A DNA stretch of 64,000 nt from assembly GCF_902459615.1 (NCBI RefSeq), contig NZ_CABPSA010000001.1, positions 1,054,001 through 1,118,000 of the forward strand. The letters run 5' to 3'. This stretch comes from Pandoraea commovens. Its GTDB lineage: Bacteria > Pseudomonadota > Gammaproteobacteria > Burkholderiales > Burkholderiaceae. Shown here piece after piece: positions 27,178 through 35,903 of this stretch. The position numbers were made by a program, and so were the translations under genes. A model generated the notes under the pieces. It was not told where the DNA came from. It did not search any database and worked only from the letters and a program-made list of their open reading frames with translations. Position 1 is the stretch's first letter. Each line of letters begins with the position of its first letter.

Positions 27178-29304
27178 TCAGGCCCAGCCCATCGCGGCGA
27201 TGATCATGTCGATGACCTTGATACCGACAAACGGCACCAGAATCCCGCCCAGACCGTAGACGAAGAGGTTGCGACGCAGCAGCGTCGCGGCCCCGAGCGG
27301 GCGATACTTCACGCCCTTCAATGCGAGCGGAATCAGCACCACGATGATCAGCGCGTTGAAGATCACCGCCGACAAAATGGCCGATGACGGGCTTGCCAGA
27401 CGCATGACGTTCAACGCATCGAGCTGCGGATACGTGGTGGCGAATGCGGCCGGAATGATGGCGAAGTACTTCGCCACATCGTTCGCAATCGAGAACGTGG
27501 TGAGGCTGCCGCGCGTCATCAGCATCTGCTTGCCGATCTCGACAATCTCGATCAACTTGGTCGGGTTCGAATCGAGGTCGACCATGTTGCCCGCTTCCTT
27601 CGCGGCTTGCGTGCCCGAGTTCATCGCGACGGCGACGTCGGCCTGCGCGAGCGCCGGGGCGTCGTTGGTGCCGTCGCCCGTCATCGCCACGAGCTTGCCT
27701 TCGGCCTGATACTTGCGAATCGTCGCGAGCTTTTCCTCAGGCGTGGCTTCTGCGAGGAAGTCGTCCACCCCCGCTTCTGCGGCAATCGCGGCGGCCGTCA
27801 GACGGTTGTCGCCCGTGACCATCAGCGTGGTGATCCCCATCTGACGCAGTTCGGCGAATCGTTCCTTGATGCCGCCCTTGACCACGTCCTTCAACTCGAT
27901 CACGCCCAGCGCACGCGCGCCGTTCGCGTCCTGCTCGGCCACCACCAGCGGCGTGCTGCCACGGCGCGCGATCTCGTCGACCGCCGTCGCGAGCGCCACC
28001 GGCCACACGCCACCGGCCGATTCCACATAACGCTTGACGGCATCGGCTGCGCCCTTGCGAATCTGCTTGTCGGTCAGATCCACACCGCTCATGCGCGTTT
28101 GTGCCGTGAACGGAATGAACAGTGCATTCAGACCGCTCATTTCACGCTCGCGCAAATTGAAGCGTTGCTTGGCGAGCACCGCGATACTGCGGCCTTCCGG
28201 CGTTTCGTCGGCCAGCGACGCGAGTTGCGCGGCGTCGGCCAGCGTACGCTCGTCCACGCCCGGCGCGGGCACGAACTGCGACGCTTGACGATTGCCCAGC
28301 GTGATCGTGCCGGTCTTGTCGAGCAGCAGCACGTCCACGTCGCCTGCGGCTTCCACCGCGCGGCCCGACGTCGCGATCACGTTCGCCTGCATCATGCGGC
28401 TCATGCCTGCCACGCCGATGGCCGAGAGCAGGCCGCCGATGGTCGTCGGAATCAGACACACCAGCAGCGCGACGAGCACCGTGATCGTGACCGGATTCCC
28501 GGCATGCGTGACGAACACGCTGTAGATCGAGTACGGCAGCAGCGTGGCCGTGGCGAGCAGCAGCACCAGCGTGAGCGCAACGAGCAGAATCGTCAGGGCG
28601 ATTTCGTTCGGCGTCTTCTGACGCTTTGCGCCTTCCACCATCGCGATCATGCGATCGAGAAACGCTTCGCCCGGATTGACGGTCACCTTCATGATGACCC
28701 AGTCCGAGAGCACACGCGTGCCACCGGTCACGGCCGAGAAGTCGCCGCCCGACTCGCGGATCACCGGCGCGGATTCGCCCGTGATGGCCGATTCGTCGAC
28801 GGACGCCACCCCTTCCACGACTTCGCCGTCGGCCGGAATGACATCGCCCGCTTCGACCAGCACAAAGTCGCCACGACGCAGGCTGGCACTGTCGATCACC
28901 AGACACTCTGCGTCACGACGTGCCGAGCGCAACTGCTTGGCGGGCACGTTCTTCTTGGCCTGACGCAGCGAAGCAGCCTGCGCCTTACTACGGCCTTCGG
29001 CCAGTGCTTCGGCAAAGTTCGCGAAGAGCACAGTGAACCACAGCCACAGCGTGATCGCGAGGATGAAGGGCGCGCTCGCCTCGGCATGGCCTGCCACGGC
29101 CATGCCGAACAGCACGGTCGTGAGCAGACTGCCGACGTACACCACGAACATCACCGGGTTCTTGGCCTGCGTGATCGGGTGCAACTTGCGGAACGAGTCC
29201 ACGATGGCCGGTTTGACGATGGCGGGGTCAAACATCGACTTGGTCGCCGATGTATGCCCTTCGCCCATCTGCCGGGTGGCGGTATTACTTGAGGGTTGAT
29301 TCAT
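27178..29304 (-). CDS. kdpB: KdpB, potassium-transporting P-type ATPase subunit
   Basis: This is the catalytic P-type ATPase of the high-affinity K+ pump, 708 aa. The phosphorylation motif [17 protein letters not shown] in the actuator domain, and the hinge motif [17 protein letters not shown] are intact. Seven membrane helices are expected. GAGG precedes the ATG at proper spacing. It lies 28 bp after kdpA. No abnormality is seen apart from a polar N-terminal extension of about 20 residues. Confidence 0.96.
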   Translation of the reverse strand: MNQPSSNTATRQMGEGHTSATKSMFDPAIVKPAIVDSFRKLHPITQAKNPVMFVVYVGSLLTTVLFGMAVAGHAEASAPFILAITLWLWFTVLFANFAEALAEGRSKAQAASLRQAKKNVPAKQLRSARRDAECLVIDSASLRRGDFVLVEAGDVIPADGEVVEGVASVDESAITGESAPVIRESGGDFSAVTGGTRVLSDWVIMKVTVNPGEAFLDRMIAMVEGAKRQKTPNEIALTILLVALTLVLLLATATLLPYSIYSVFVTHAGNPVTITVLVALLVCLIPTTIGGLLSAIGVAGMSRMMQANVIATSGRAVEAAGDVDVLLLDKTGTITLGNRQASQFVPAPGVDERTLADAAQLASLADETPEGRSIAVLAKQRFNLREREMSGLNALFIPFTAQTRMSGVDLTDKQIRKGAADAVKRYVESAGGVWPVALATAVDEIARRGSTPLVVAEQDANGARALGVIELKDVVKGGIKERFAELRQMGITTLMVTGDNRLTAAAIAAEAGVDDFLAEATPEEKLATIRKYQAEGKLVAMTGDGTNDAPALAQADVAVAMNSGTQAAKEAGNMVDLDSNPTKLIEIVEIGKQMLMTRGSLTTFSIANDVAKYFAIIPAAFATTYPQLDALNVMRLASPSSAILSAVIFNALIIVVLIPLALKGVKYRPLGAATLLRRNLFVYGLGGILVPFVGIKVIDMIIAAMGWA

Positions 29305-29332
29305 GAGAGCCTCGAATGCCTCATTTCATTGT

Positions 29333-31138
29333 TCAATGCGCACCGATCATCGCCAGATGTTCGGCGACCGGACCGAGTGCAAGCGCCGGTACGTAGGTGA
29401 GCGCGCCCACCAACAGCACCGTGCCGAGCAGCAGCACGACAAACAGCGGACCATGCGTAGGCAACGTGCCCGACGTCGCGGCAATACGCTTCTTGCGCGC
29501 CAGCGCACCGGCAATCGCCAGCACCGGCACGATCACCCAGAAGCGGCCGAACCACATCGCGATACCCAGCGTTGTGTTGTAGAACGGCGTGTTTGCCGAC
29601 AGACCCGCAAATGCGCTGCCGTTGTTGTTCGCGGCCGAGCTGTAGGCGTAGAGAATTTCCGAGAAGCCGTGTGTCGCAGGGTTCAGTACACCCGCCTGTC
29701 CGGCCGCGACCAGCACTGCGAGCGCAGTCCCGAGCAGCACCAGCAGCGGCGTCATGAGCACGGCCACTGCGACCATCTTCATCTCGTACGCTTCGATCTT
29801 CTTGCCCAGGTATTCCGGCGTGCGGCCGATCATCAGCCCCGCCACGAACACCGCGAGCATGGCGAAGACGAGCATGCCGTACAGGCCCGAACCGACGCCG
29901 CCGAAGATCACTTCGCCTAACTGCATCAGCAACATCGGCACCATGCCGCCAAGCGGTGTGAGCGAGTCGTGCATCGCGTTGACTGCACCGCACGACGCCG
30001 CTGTCGTGACCGTCGCGAAGATGCCCGACGAGACGATGCCGAAGCGCGTTTCCTTGCCTTCCATGTTGCCGCCCGACTGCGTAGCGCTGACCTGCTGGTC
30101 GACGCCGAGCGTGGTGAGGATCGGATTGCCCGCCTGTTCTGCGGACACGGTCGCCACTGCCGCAATCGAGAATGCAATCGTCATGGCCGCCAGAATCGCG
30201 ATGCCCTGACGACGGTCTCCGACCATGCGTCCGAACGTGTGGCACAGCGCCGCCGGGATCAGGAAGATCGCCAGGATTTGCAGGAAGTTCGACAGCGGCG
30301 TCGGGTTCTCGTACGGATGCGCCGAGTTCGCGTTGAAGAAGCCGCCACCGTTCGTGCCGAGCATCTTGATCGCTTCCTGCGAAGCGACCGGGCCCATGGC
30401 GAGCGTTTGCGTTTGCGTCTGCGCGGGCGTCGTGACCGGCTTGCCGGCGGCGTCGATCTTCGGCTGACCGTCCGGGCCGAGGACCGGATTGTCGTAGTGC
30501 GTGACTTGCAGCGTGGTCACGTCCTTATAGGCATCGAAGTTCTGAATCACGCCCTGACTCATGAACGCAGCGGCGAGCACCACCGACAGCGGCACGAGAA
30601 CGTAGAGCGTGATGCGGGTCATGTCGACCCAGAAGTTGCCGATCGTCTGCGCCGTGTGACGGGCGAAGCCGCGAATGAGCGCGACCACGACTGCGATACC
30701 GGTGGCGGCCGACAGGAAGTTCTGCACGGCCAGACCGAGCATCTGCGTCAGATAGCTCATCGTCGATTCACCCGCGTAGCCCTGCCAGTTCGTATTCGCC
30801 ACGAAGCTGACGGCCGTATTCATCGACGAGTCCGACGTGACGTTACCGAACGCTTGCGGGTTCAGCGGCAGCCAGACTTGCCAGCGTTGCAGCGCGTAGA
30901 CGGCGAACGCGCCCACGGCGTTGAAGCCGATCAGCGCGAACGCGTAGGTGCGCCAGTGCATCTCCTGTTCGGGACGAATCCCGCACAGACGATAAAGACC
31001 GCGTTCGACAGGCGCGAACCAGCGGTTCACGCGGGATTCACCGGCAAGCACGTCGGCCATGAAACGACCGAGCGGGCGCGCCAGCACCAGTAGCACGACG
31101 AGGAAAACGCCGAGCTGGATCCAGGCATTGAGTGTCAT
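29333..31138 (-). CDS. kdpA: KdpA, potassium-transporting ATPase subunit A
   Basis: This 601-aa channel-like subunit belongs to the superfamily of K+ transporters. Selectivity-filter segments such as [10 protein letters not shown] and [21 protein letters not shown] are intact, with about ten helices. It binds K+ in the Kdp pump. Its ATG overlaps the kdpF stop codon (ATGA), showing translational coupling to the microprotein. Confidence 0.96.
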   Translation of the reverse strand: MTLNAWIQLGVFLVVLLVLARPLGRFMADVLAGESRVNRWFAPVERGLYRLCGIRPEQEMHWRTYAFALIGFNAVGAFAVYALQRWQVWLPLNPQAFGNVTSDSSMNTAVSFVANTNWQGYAGESTMSYLTQMLGLAVQNFLSAATGIAVVVALIRGFARHTAQTIGNFWVDMTRITLYVLVPLSVVLAAAFMSQGVIQNFDAYKDVTTLQVTHYDNPVLGPDGQPKIDAAGKPVTTPAQTQTQTLAMGPVASQEAIKMLGTNGGGFFNANSAHPYENPTPLSNFLQILAIFLIPAALCHTFGRMVGDRRQGIAILAAMTIAFSIAAVATVSAEQAGNPILTTLGVDQQVSATQSGGNMEGKETRFGIVSSGIFATVTTAASCGAVNAMHDSLTPLGGMVPMLLMQLGEVIFGGVGSGLYGMLVFAMLAVFVAGLMIGRTPEYLGKKIEAYEMKMVAVAVLMTPLLVLLGTALAVLVAAGQAGVLNPATHGFSEILYAYSSAANNNGSAFAGLSANTPFYNTTLGIAMWFGRFWVIVPVLAIAGALARKKRIAATSGTLPTHGPLFVVLLLGTVLLVGALTYVPALALGPVAEHLAMIGAH

Positions 31139-31227
31139 GCTAGGTCCTCCGGCTTGAACAGCGCGTAGACGAGATAAGCGAGCAGCGCGAGCGTGAGTCC
31201 GCCGCTCAGCCAGTACATAGCTGTCAT
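31135..31227 (-). CDS. kdpF: KdpF, small subunit of the Kdp pump
   Basis: This 30-aa single-helix peptide ends in [16 protein letters not shown], the classic KdpF signature. KdpF is a lipid-like stabiliser of the KdpABC complex. The stop overlaps the kdpA start, and its own ATG overlaps the stop of the microprotein gene just upstream. Confidence 0.9.
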   Translation of the reverse strand: MTAMYWLSGGLTLALLAYLVYALFKPEDLA

Positions 31228-31316
31228 TGCTGCCCCCCTACCGACGCGCAAAACGCGACAAAGCCGACGGTCGTGGCAACGAACACCGCGATCACGCCGA
31301 GATATAACCAGTCCAT
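31224..31316 (-). CDS. 30-aa membrane microprotein leading the kdp operon
   Basis: The ATG at 31316 has AGGGAG five bases upstream. The product starts [16 protein letters not shown], has one predicted helix (about residues 4-24), a Cys at position 23 and a short polar end (SVGGQQ). Its TGA overlaps the kdpF ATG, so ribosomes would pass directly to kdpF and kdpA. The size and topology resemble KdpF but the sequence does not. The function is unknown; a second accessory peptide or a translational leader are the options. Confidence 0.7.
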   Translation of the reverse strand: MDWLYLGVIAVFVATTVGFVAFCASVGGQQ

Positions 31317-31411
31317 GACAACTCCCTATCGTGTGGCGGCTGGCACGCCACGGGCGCGACGCGCCCTCGCATGCGCATGCCAGCCGTGCCCTGAACGATA
31401 CGTAGGGGCGC

Positions 31412-31481
31412 GTAAAGACGGGGACAAAAGGGGTAAAGGGGGTGTAAACAACGTGTAAACACAGGCCCGAATTGTGTAAAC
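31412..31481 (-). promoter_or_regulatory. phased TTTAC box array upstream of kdp operon
   Basis: Five copies of GTAAAC/GTAAAG on the plus strand (TTTAC on the minus strand) start at 31412, 31433, 31444, 31455 and 31476. The spacings of 21, 11, 11 and 21 bp put all on one helix face. They lie 96-165 bp upstream of the first kdp ORF. TTTAC-rich direct repeats fit the general form of KdpE sites, so an operator or activator array is inferred. The core promoter was not resolved. Confidence 0.6.
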
Positions 31482-31483
31482 GA

Positions 31484-31517
31484 CGAAGCCCGCCGATATC
31501 GCTATCGGCGGGCTTCG
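31484..31517. terminator. strong hairpin between SBP gene end and kdp promoter
   Basis: A perfect 15-bp stem (CGAAGCCCGCCGATA / TATCGGCGGGCTTCG) with a TCGC loop lies about 70 bp after the stop of the minus-strand SBP gene. The T-tract is weak. It probably ends the SBP transcript and insulates the kdp promoter. Confidence 0.7.
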
Positions 31518-31585
31518 GGGCCTTGCTGGCTAAGGCGCGGCGGCGTTTCTCGCCGCGCGCGTATCAGACGTTCGTCAGACGCACA

Positions 31586-32557
31586 TCACTCGGTCACCTG
31601 CGAGCCTTTACGCCAGACTTCCACGACTTCCTTGCTCGGTTCGAGGTTCAGGTTGACGTTGCGCGGCGGAATCGGCTGCTGGAACCACTTGCGTTGAATA
31701 CGGCGGATGTCGCCCGAGCTGTACACATGCGCCAGCGTCGTATCCACGAAGCGCTTGAACTGCGGATCGTCGCGCGGCAGCATCAGGGCGTTGAGTTCCG
31801 TCTCCAGCGGTGCGCCGACGATGGCGAACGACTCCGGGTCCCGAGCATTCGCGCGGAAGCCCGCAAGCAACACGTCGTCCAGTGCAAACGCCTTGGCGCG
31901 ACCGGTTTCGAGCGTCACCATCGATTCACCGTGATCGCGCGCCGGAATCACGCGGTAGCCGATCTTCTCCGCCTGCATGCGCGCCAGACGCTCACCGGTC
32001 GAACCGGCCGACGCCACGAGGTTCTGCCCCTTCAGGTCGTCCAGCCCGTGAATGTTGTCCTTCTTGTTGACCAGAAGGCGCACTTCGGAGACGTAGTACG
32101 GATTGCTGAAACCGACCTGCTCGGCGCGCTCCGGCGTAATGGTGTTCGGGGCGCAATCGAGATCGACCGTGCCGTTCTTCACCAGCGGAATACGGTTCTG
32201 CGGCGTGATGGACATTTCACGCACGCGCAGATTCGGCAGATTGAGGGCGGTCTTGACGGCGTCTACCACTGCGTAGCAGAGGTCCATCGTGTAGCCGACC
32301 GGCCTGCCCTTGTCGTTCACGTACGAGAACGGAATGGCCGCTTCGCGATACCCCAGCGTGATGACGCCGGTATCGCGGATCTTCTTGAGCGTGCCGGTGA
32401 GATCACCGTTGACCTTCGGCAACGCGACAACCGCCTCGGTCCTGGCGGGCGCGGCCGTCGCCGTCGAAATACCCGCCTGAGCGGCGAACCACACGGACAG
32501 ACCGAGCGCGACGCGTCCGGCAGCGATTTTCCAGTCGACCTTCTTGAAACCGTTCAC
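31586..32557 (-). CDS. periplasmic amino-acid binding protein, ABC type, without transporter genes
   Basis: This 323-aa protein has an N-terminal signal region (Ala-rich, ending near STATAAPA) and an SBP family 3 fold, with DTGVITLGYREAAIPFSYV and VDLDCAPNTITPER being typical of Glu/Asp (GltI/AatJ) binders. No permease or ATPase gene is adjacent. A paralogue lies upstream on the same strand, 95 bp away. The likely ligand is an acidic amino acid, by family only. Confidence 0.85.
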   Translation of the reverse strand: MNGFKKVDWKIAAGRVALGLSVWFAAQAGISTATAAPARTEAVVALPKVNGDLTGTLKKIRDTGVITLGYREAAIPFSYVNDKGRPVGYTMDLCYAVVDAVKTALNLPNLRVREMSITPQNRIPLVKNGTVDLDCAPNTITPERAEQVGFSNPYYVSEVRLLVNKKDNIHGLDDLKGQNLVASAGSTGERLARMQAEKIGYRVIPARDHGESMVTLETGRAKAFALDDVLLAGFRANARDPESFAIVGAPLETELNALMLPRDDPQFKRFVDTTLAHVYSSGDIRRIQRKWFQQPIPPRNVNLNLEPSKEVVEVWRKGSQVTE

Positions 32558-32652
32558 AGCAAATTCCTATCGAATTAACAGCATGATAGGAAGTTACAGA
32601 TTTGCATCACGCAGCGCAAAGAAACCTTTGTCATTAGCTTATGCACGGACGA

Positions 32653-33801
32653 TCAACTGCCTGATGCCGGGGATGTCGGGGATGTCGGGGATGTCGGGGA
32701 TGTCGGGGATGCCGCAGACGCCTCCTGATCCTTGCCGGGATGCCCGCCAGTCTCCCAAAGGGTCAGGGTTTGCGGCGACGGTTCGACCGCCAGACGATGC
32801 CCGTACGGCGGTATGACGGCCTGAAACCATTGCCGCTGGAGTTGCGCCATTTCACCACTCCGAAAAATCGCCGTCAGGGCCGCGTCGACACGCGCCTTGA
32901 ACTCAGGGTCGTCCTTGGGCAGTACCAGCGCGTAATACTCGGGCTGCGTGGTGAGGGGTGCCCCGACGATCCGGTACGCATCCGGTGTCTTGCTGGTGGC
33001 GCGCAAGCCTTCCAGGAGCACATCGTCCAGCGCCAACGCCTGCGCGCGGCGCTCCTTCAGCATGCGAAACGCCTCATCGTAGTCGCGCGCCATCAGAAGC
33101 TGAAATCCTGCGCGGGCGTGCTGCGCCCTCACAAGGCGCTCCGCAGTCGTTCCCTGCACCACCGCCAGGCGCAGGCCCCGCAAATCGTCGATCGACGCGA
33201 CGCCCGTGCCCTTCCTGACCATCAACCGGACGTTCGCCGCGTAATAAGGCAAGCTGAAGGCCACCTGCTGCCCACGCGATGCCGTGACCGTCGATGGCGC
33301 GCAGTCGATATCGATGGCATCCCCCTTCACCATCGGCGCGCGCATCTGTTCGATCACCCGCACCGGCGTGACGCGCAGTTCCGGCATCGCCATTTCCTGT
33401 TGCAGCGCGGTCACGACCCGTTGGCACAGCGCCCACGCCAGTCCCATCGGCTGATCGTCAGCGTCGACATAGGAGAACGGCACGGCGGTTTGCCGATAGC
33501 CGAGCAGAATGCGTCCGCGCTCGCGAATACGCGCCGTTGTCGGCGTATCGGCGATGGCTGGCGTCGGCGCGAACGAGGTGTCGGGAGGGAATGCAGGCGC
33601 TTGCGCGGACGCAGCCACCGTACTCAGGCGCGGCATGCCCGCCATGGGCGGCTCGGCGGCGAGCGTCGCATTGGGTGACGCGAGCATGGTGGCCGTGAAG
33701 ATGCCAATGAAGCGGCCAATGAAGCGGCCAGACCGGCGGCGAACACACGCAGAGATGCGGGACAGAAGGGACAGAAGGGATAGAGCGGATAGAAGGGACA
33801 T
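32653..33801 (-). CDS. paralogous amino-acid binding protein with repeat-encoded ends
   Basis: This second SBP family 3 protein (382 aa from the ATG at 33801; a GTG at 33834 is the alternative) shares RERGRILLGYRQTAVPFSYV and DIDCAPSTVTASR with its neighbour. The N-terminus is an unusual signal region with a Ser/Leu repeat (SLLSALSLLSLLSR) and a duplicated GRFI block. The C-terminus ends in a run of SPT triplets. All three stretches come from short DNA tandem repeats. The triad of repeats suggests slippage-prone length variation outside the ligand-binding core. Confidence 0.8.
   Translation of the reverse strand: MSLLSALSLLSLLSRISACVRRRSGRFIGRFIGIFTATMLASPNATLAAEPPMAGMPRLSTVAASAQAPAFPPDTSFAPTPAIADTPTTARIRERGRILLGYRQTAVPFSYVDADDQPMGLAWALCQRVVTALQQEMAMPELRVTPVRVIEQMRAPMVKGDAIDIDCAPSTVTASRGQQVAFSLPYYAANVRLMVRKGTGVASIDDLRGLRLAVVQGTTAERLVRAQHARAGFQLLMARDYDEAFRMLKERRAQALALDDVLLEGLRATSKTPDAYRIVGAPLTTQPEYYALVLPKDDPEFKARVDAALTAIFRSGEMAQLQRQWFQAVIPPYGHRLAVEPSPQTLTLWETGGHPGKDQEASAASPTSPTSPTSPTSPASGS
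32669..32713. repeat. 9-bp tandem repeat, five units, in SBP C-terminal coding region
   Basis: GGGGATGTC occurs four times perfectly (32669-32704), followed by one GGGGATGCC. In the gene's frame it encodes Ser-Pro-Thr triplets, so unit changes keep the frame and alter only the tail length. Confidence 0.9.
33704..33727. repeat. 12-bp direct duplication in SBP signal region
   Basis: CCAATGAAGCGG is present twice in tandem, duplicating a four-residue block (GRFI) in the encoded N-terminus. Confidence 0.85.
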
Positions 33802-33803
33802 GG
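33759..33803. repeat. 9-bp degenerate tandem repeat at SBP start codon
   Basis: There are five units of the form GGGACAGAA: two perfect, then GGGATAGAG, CGGATAGAA, and GGGACATGG, which contains the start codon on the minus strand. It encodes the Ser-Leu-Leu signal repeat. Confidence 0.85.
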
Positions 33804-33923
33804 TCGACGCAACGCCAAGAGGGAAAATGCCCACACCTTAGCGATGGCCACCGGCGAAACGAGCGGCGACACCAGCCCTTTCGGATTATTCCCTTCGCTG
33901 CGATTTTCCCTTCTACGGTGGCC

Positions 33924-34511
33924 TTAGCGCGTATGCGCCAGCAACGTCTGCAACAGTTGCTCGTCGTCGTCCGGCGTCGGTGCGGTGTTATCGAAGCGCA
34001 CGAGACCCGGAAATGCCGCCGCAGGGGGCAAGAAGCGACGCACGCGATACTCGTCCCAATGCGCCAGCTTGTAGGCGTCGTTCGGATTGCCCCGGCTCTC
34101 GATGCGCTCGCGCGCGCGTGCTTCGTCGAGATCCACCCAGACCACGTGGACGCCCACGTCGTCGTCGACGTCCAGCCACGCCCGGTCGAACAGCAGGCCT
34201 TCGCGCAACTCACGCGAGAGCGGACCGACCACCAGCACGTTCACGCCCAGACGCAGGTTCTCGCGCGCCGTCTCCAGCAGCCCTGCGTACTCCGGCTCGC
34301 GTAACGTCTGCAAATAGAGCGGGCTGTCGCGGTCGTTGGGGTTGCCGGTCAGCGCGCCCATCACCGACGCGCTGTACGCCCCATACAGCGTGTCCTTGTC
34401 GAGCAGACAAAAAGCCTCACCACTGCGCGCAATCAGCGGACGTATCAGACGCTTGGCCAGCGTGGTCTTCCCTGCCCCGGCGTGGCCGCAGAAAAAGATC
34501 AGACGTGTCAT
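33924..34511 (-). CDS. P-loop kinase-like ATPase
   Basis: This 195-aa protein has Walker A FCGHAGAGKTTLAKRL at the N-terminus and the fold of small zeta-toxin/shikimate-kinase-like predicted kinases. A VVWVDLDEARARERIESR segment matches the lid region. The ATG overlaps the stop of the upstream cupin gene by four bases, so the two are coupled. The substrate is not evident. Confidence 0.75.
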   Translation of the reverse strand: MTRLIFFCGHAGAGKTTLAKRLIRPLIARSGEAFCLLDKDTLYGAYSASVMGALTGNPNDRDSPLYLQTLREPEYAGLLETARENLRLGVNVLVVGPLSRELREGLLFDRAWLDVDDDVGVHVVWVDLDEARARERIESRGNPNDAYKLAHWDEYRVRRFLPPAAAFPGLVRFDNTAPTPDDDEQLLQTLLAHTR

Positions 34512-34894
34512 GCGGCCGCCTTGCGCTCGAACATTACGAAGTGCTTGCGCACCGGTTCGATGACTTCGAACACGCCTTCGAACCCGGCCGGAATCACGCA
34601 GGCGTCGCCCGGCCCGAACTCCGACGCGTTGCCATCGAGATCGCTGATGCGGATACGTCCCTCAATCACAGAGAAGTATTCCTGACGATGCGCACCGAAG
34701 GCGATGCGCCACGCGCCGGGTTCGCAAGTCCATTCGCCACAATCGAACTCACCCAGTGCGTCGGTGTAGAACGGGCGCGTCATGCGCTGCGGATTGCCGC
34801 TCACACGGCGCGCCTCGGCGGGATGATCGAAGATGGCTTCGCCCGCCTGATCGGGGGCGAACGTAATGAGCGCGGGAGATGTGGGAGATGTCAT
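34508..34894 (-). CDS. cupin domain protein
   Basis: This 128-aa single-domain cupin has the two motif regions visible: GAWRIAFGAHRQEYFSVIEGRIRISD and GPGDACVIPAGFEGVFEV. It resembles the DUF861-type cupins. The ATG at 34894 was chosen because earlier in-frame residues are low-complexity and outside the domain. It is translationally linked to the kinase gene. The function is unknown. Confidence 0.78.
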   Translation of the reverse strand: MTSPTSPALITFAPDQAGEAIFDHPAEARRVSGNPQRMTRPFYTDALGEFDCGEWTCEPGAWRIAFGAHRQEYFSVIEGRIRISDLDGNASEFGPGDACVIPAGFEGVFEVIEPVRKHFVMFERKAAA

Positions 34895-34938
34895 ATGCGT
34901 CGAAGAGTTTAGAGAGCTATGGGATGTCGGGACGTCGC

Positions 34939-35793
34939 TCAGTTCAGCGCCGCGCTCAGCTTGCGACGCCACGTTGCCACCGTCGCCGGATCGGTCTCGG
35001 CGAGTGCTTCGAAGATCGCAAGCATCGACTTGCGTCCGGCGTCGTCGCCAAACGAGCGGTCACGCTGCACGATATCGAGCAACGTCTGCAATGCCGGTTC
35101 GTAAGCCCGATCCGCGAGATAACGATTGGCCAGATCCAGACGCGCCTGAAGATTGGCCGGTTCGGCGTCCACGCGCGCGATCAATTCCGAGGCCGGTGGC
35201 AGTTGGCTGGCCTGCTCGGCGGCAGCAATACGCGTGTTGAGGGCTGCAATACGGGCGTCGCCACTCGCGGCGGTGCGCGGCGAGAGCAATGTCAGCTCAG
35301 TACGTGCTGCATCGATGTCACCCATGCCGAGCAAAACATCCACCAGATCGAGACGGACTTCGTCATGCGCCGGGTCGAGCGCCAGTGCGGCCTGAAGCGC
35401 ATCGCGCGCCACCGTCGGCTGACCTTCTGCGAGCGCCTTGCGCGCCACGTTGCGCGCCATGTCCGCCGGATTCGGCACGATGCGGTCGATGAAGGCGCGC
35501 AACTGCCCTTCCGGCAACGCGCCCACGAACTGATCGACCGGCTCGCCATCGACGAACGCGACGACGGTCGGCAGACTGCGCACGCCATACTCCGCGCACA
35601 GTTGCGCGTTTTCATCGGCATTGATCTTGACGAGGCGGATGCGCCCCTGCGCTTCGGCCTCCAGCTTTTCGAGCATCGGCCCAAGCGTGTTGCAGGGGCC
35701 GCACCACGGGGCCCAGAAGTCGGCCAGCACGGGGACCTGATGCGAGACGGCCAGTACGTCGGTGTCGAAACTGGCGAGATTGGTATCGATCAT
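34939..35793 (-). CDS. cnoX: CnoX/YbbN-type chaperedoxin
   Basis: This 284-aa protein has an N-terminal thioredoxin domain with the active site WCGPC at residues 30-34 and a C-terminal TPR-like helical region (about 120-284), as in CnoX. CnoX holds oxidised or unfolded proteins and passes them to GroEL and DnaK. The ATG at 35793 starts at the thioredoxin domain. The full CGPC motif is like caulobacterial and beta-type homologues and may keep redox activity, unlike E. coli SQHC. Confidence 0.87.
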   Translation of the reverse strand: MIDTNLASFDTDVLAVSHQVPVLADFWAPWCGPCNTLGPMLEKLEAEAQGRIRLVKINADENAQLCAEYGVRSLPTVVAFVDGEPVDQFVGALPEGQLRAFIDRIVPNPADMARNVARKALAEGQPTVARDALQAALALDPAHDEVRLDLVDVLLGMGDIDAARTELTLLSPRTAASGDARIAALNTRIAAAEQASQLPPASELIARVDAEPANLQARLDLANRYLADRAYEPALQTLLDIVQRDRSFGDDAGRKSMLAIFEALAETDPATVATWRRKLSAALN

Positions 35794-35903
35794 GGGTTCT
35801 ATCGAGCGTGGTAAATTGCGTAAATAGCGGCCGTTACTCATAGAAAACAGCCGCCAGCTTGAAGCATGGTAATCGCAAAGTCCAACGACGGGCAGGGAGG
35901 CAC

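Noticed and set aside
27607-29292. 561-codon open frame antisense to kdpB
   Set aside because: This is a shadow frame; KdpB motifs are all intact on the other strand.
32669-32713. CRISPR-like repeat array
   Set aside because: Units are 9 bp, tandem without spacers, and lie inside a coding frame.
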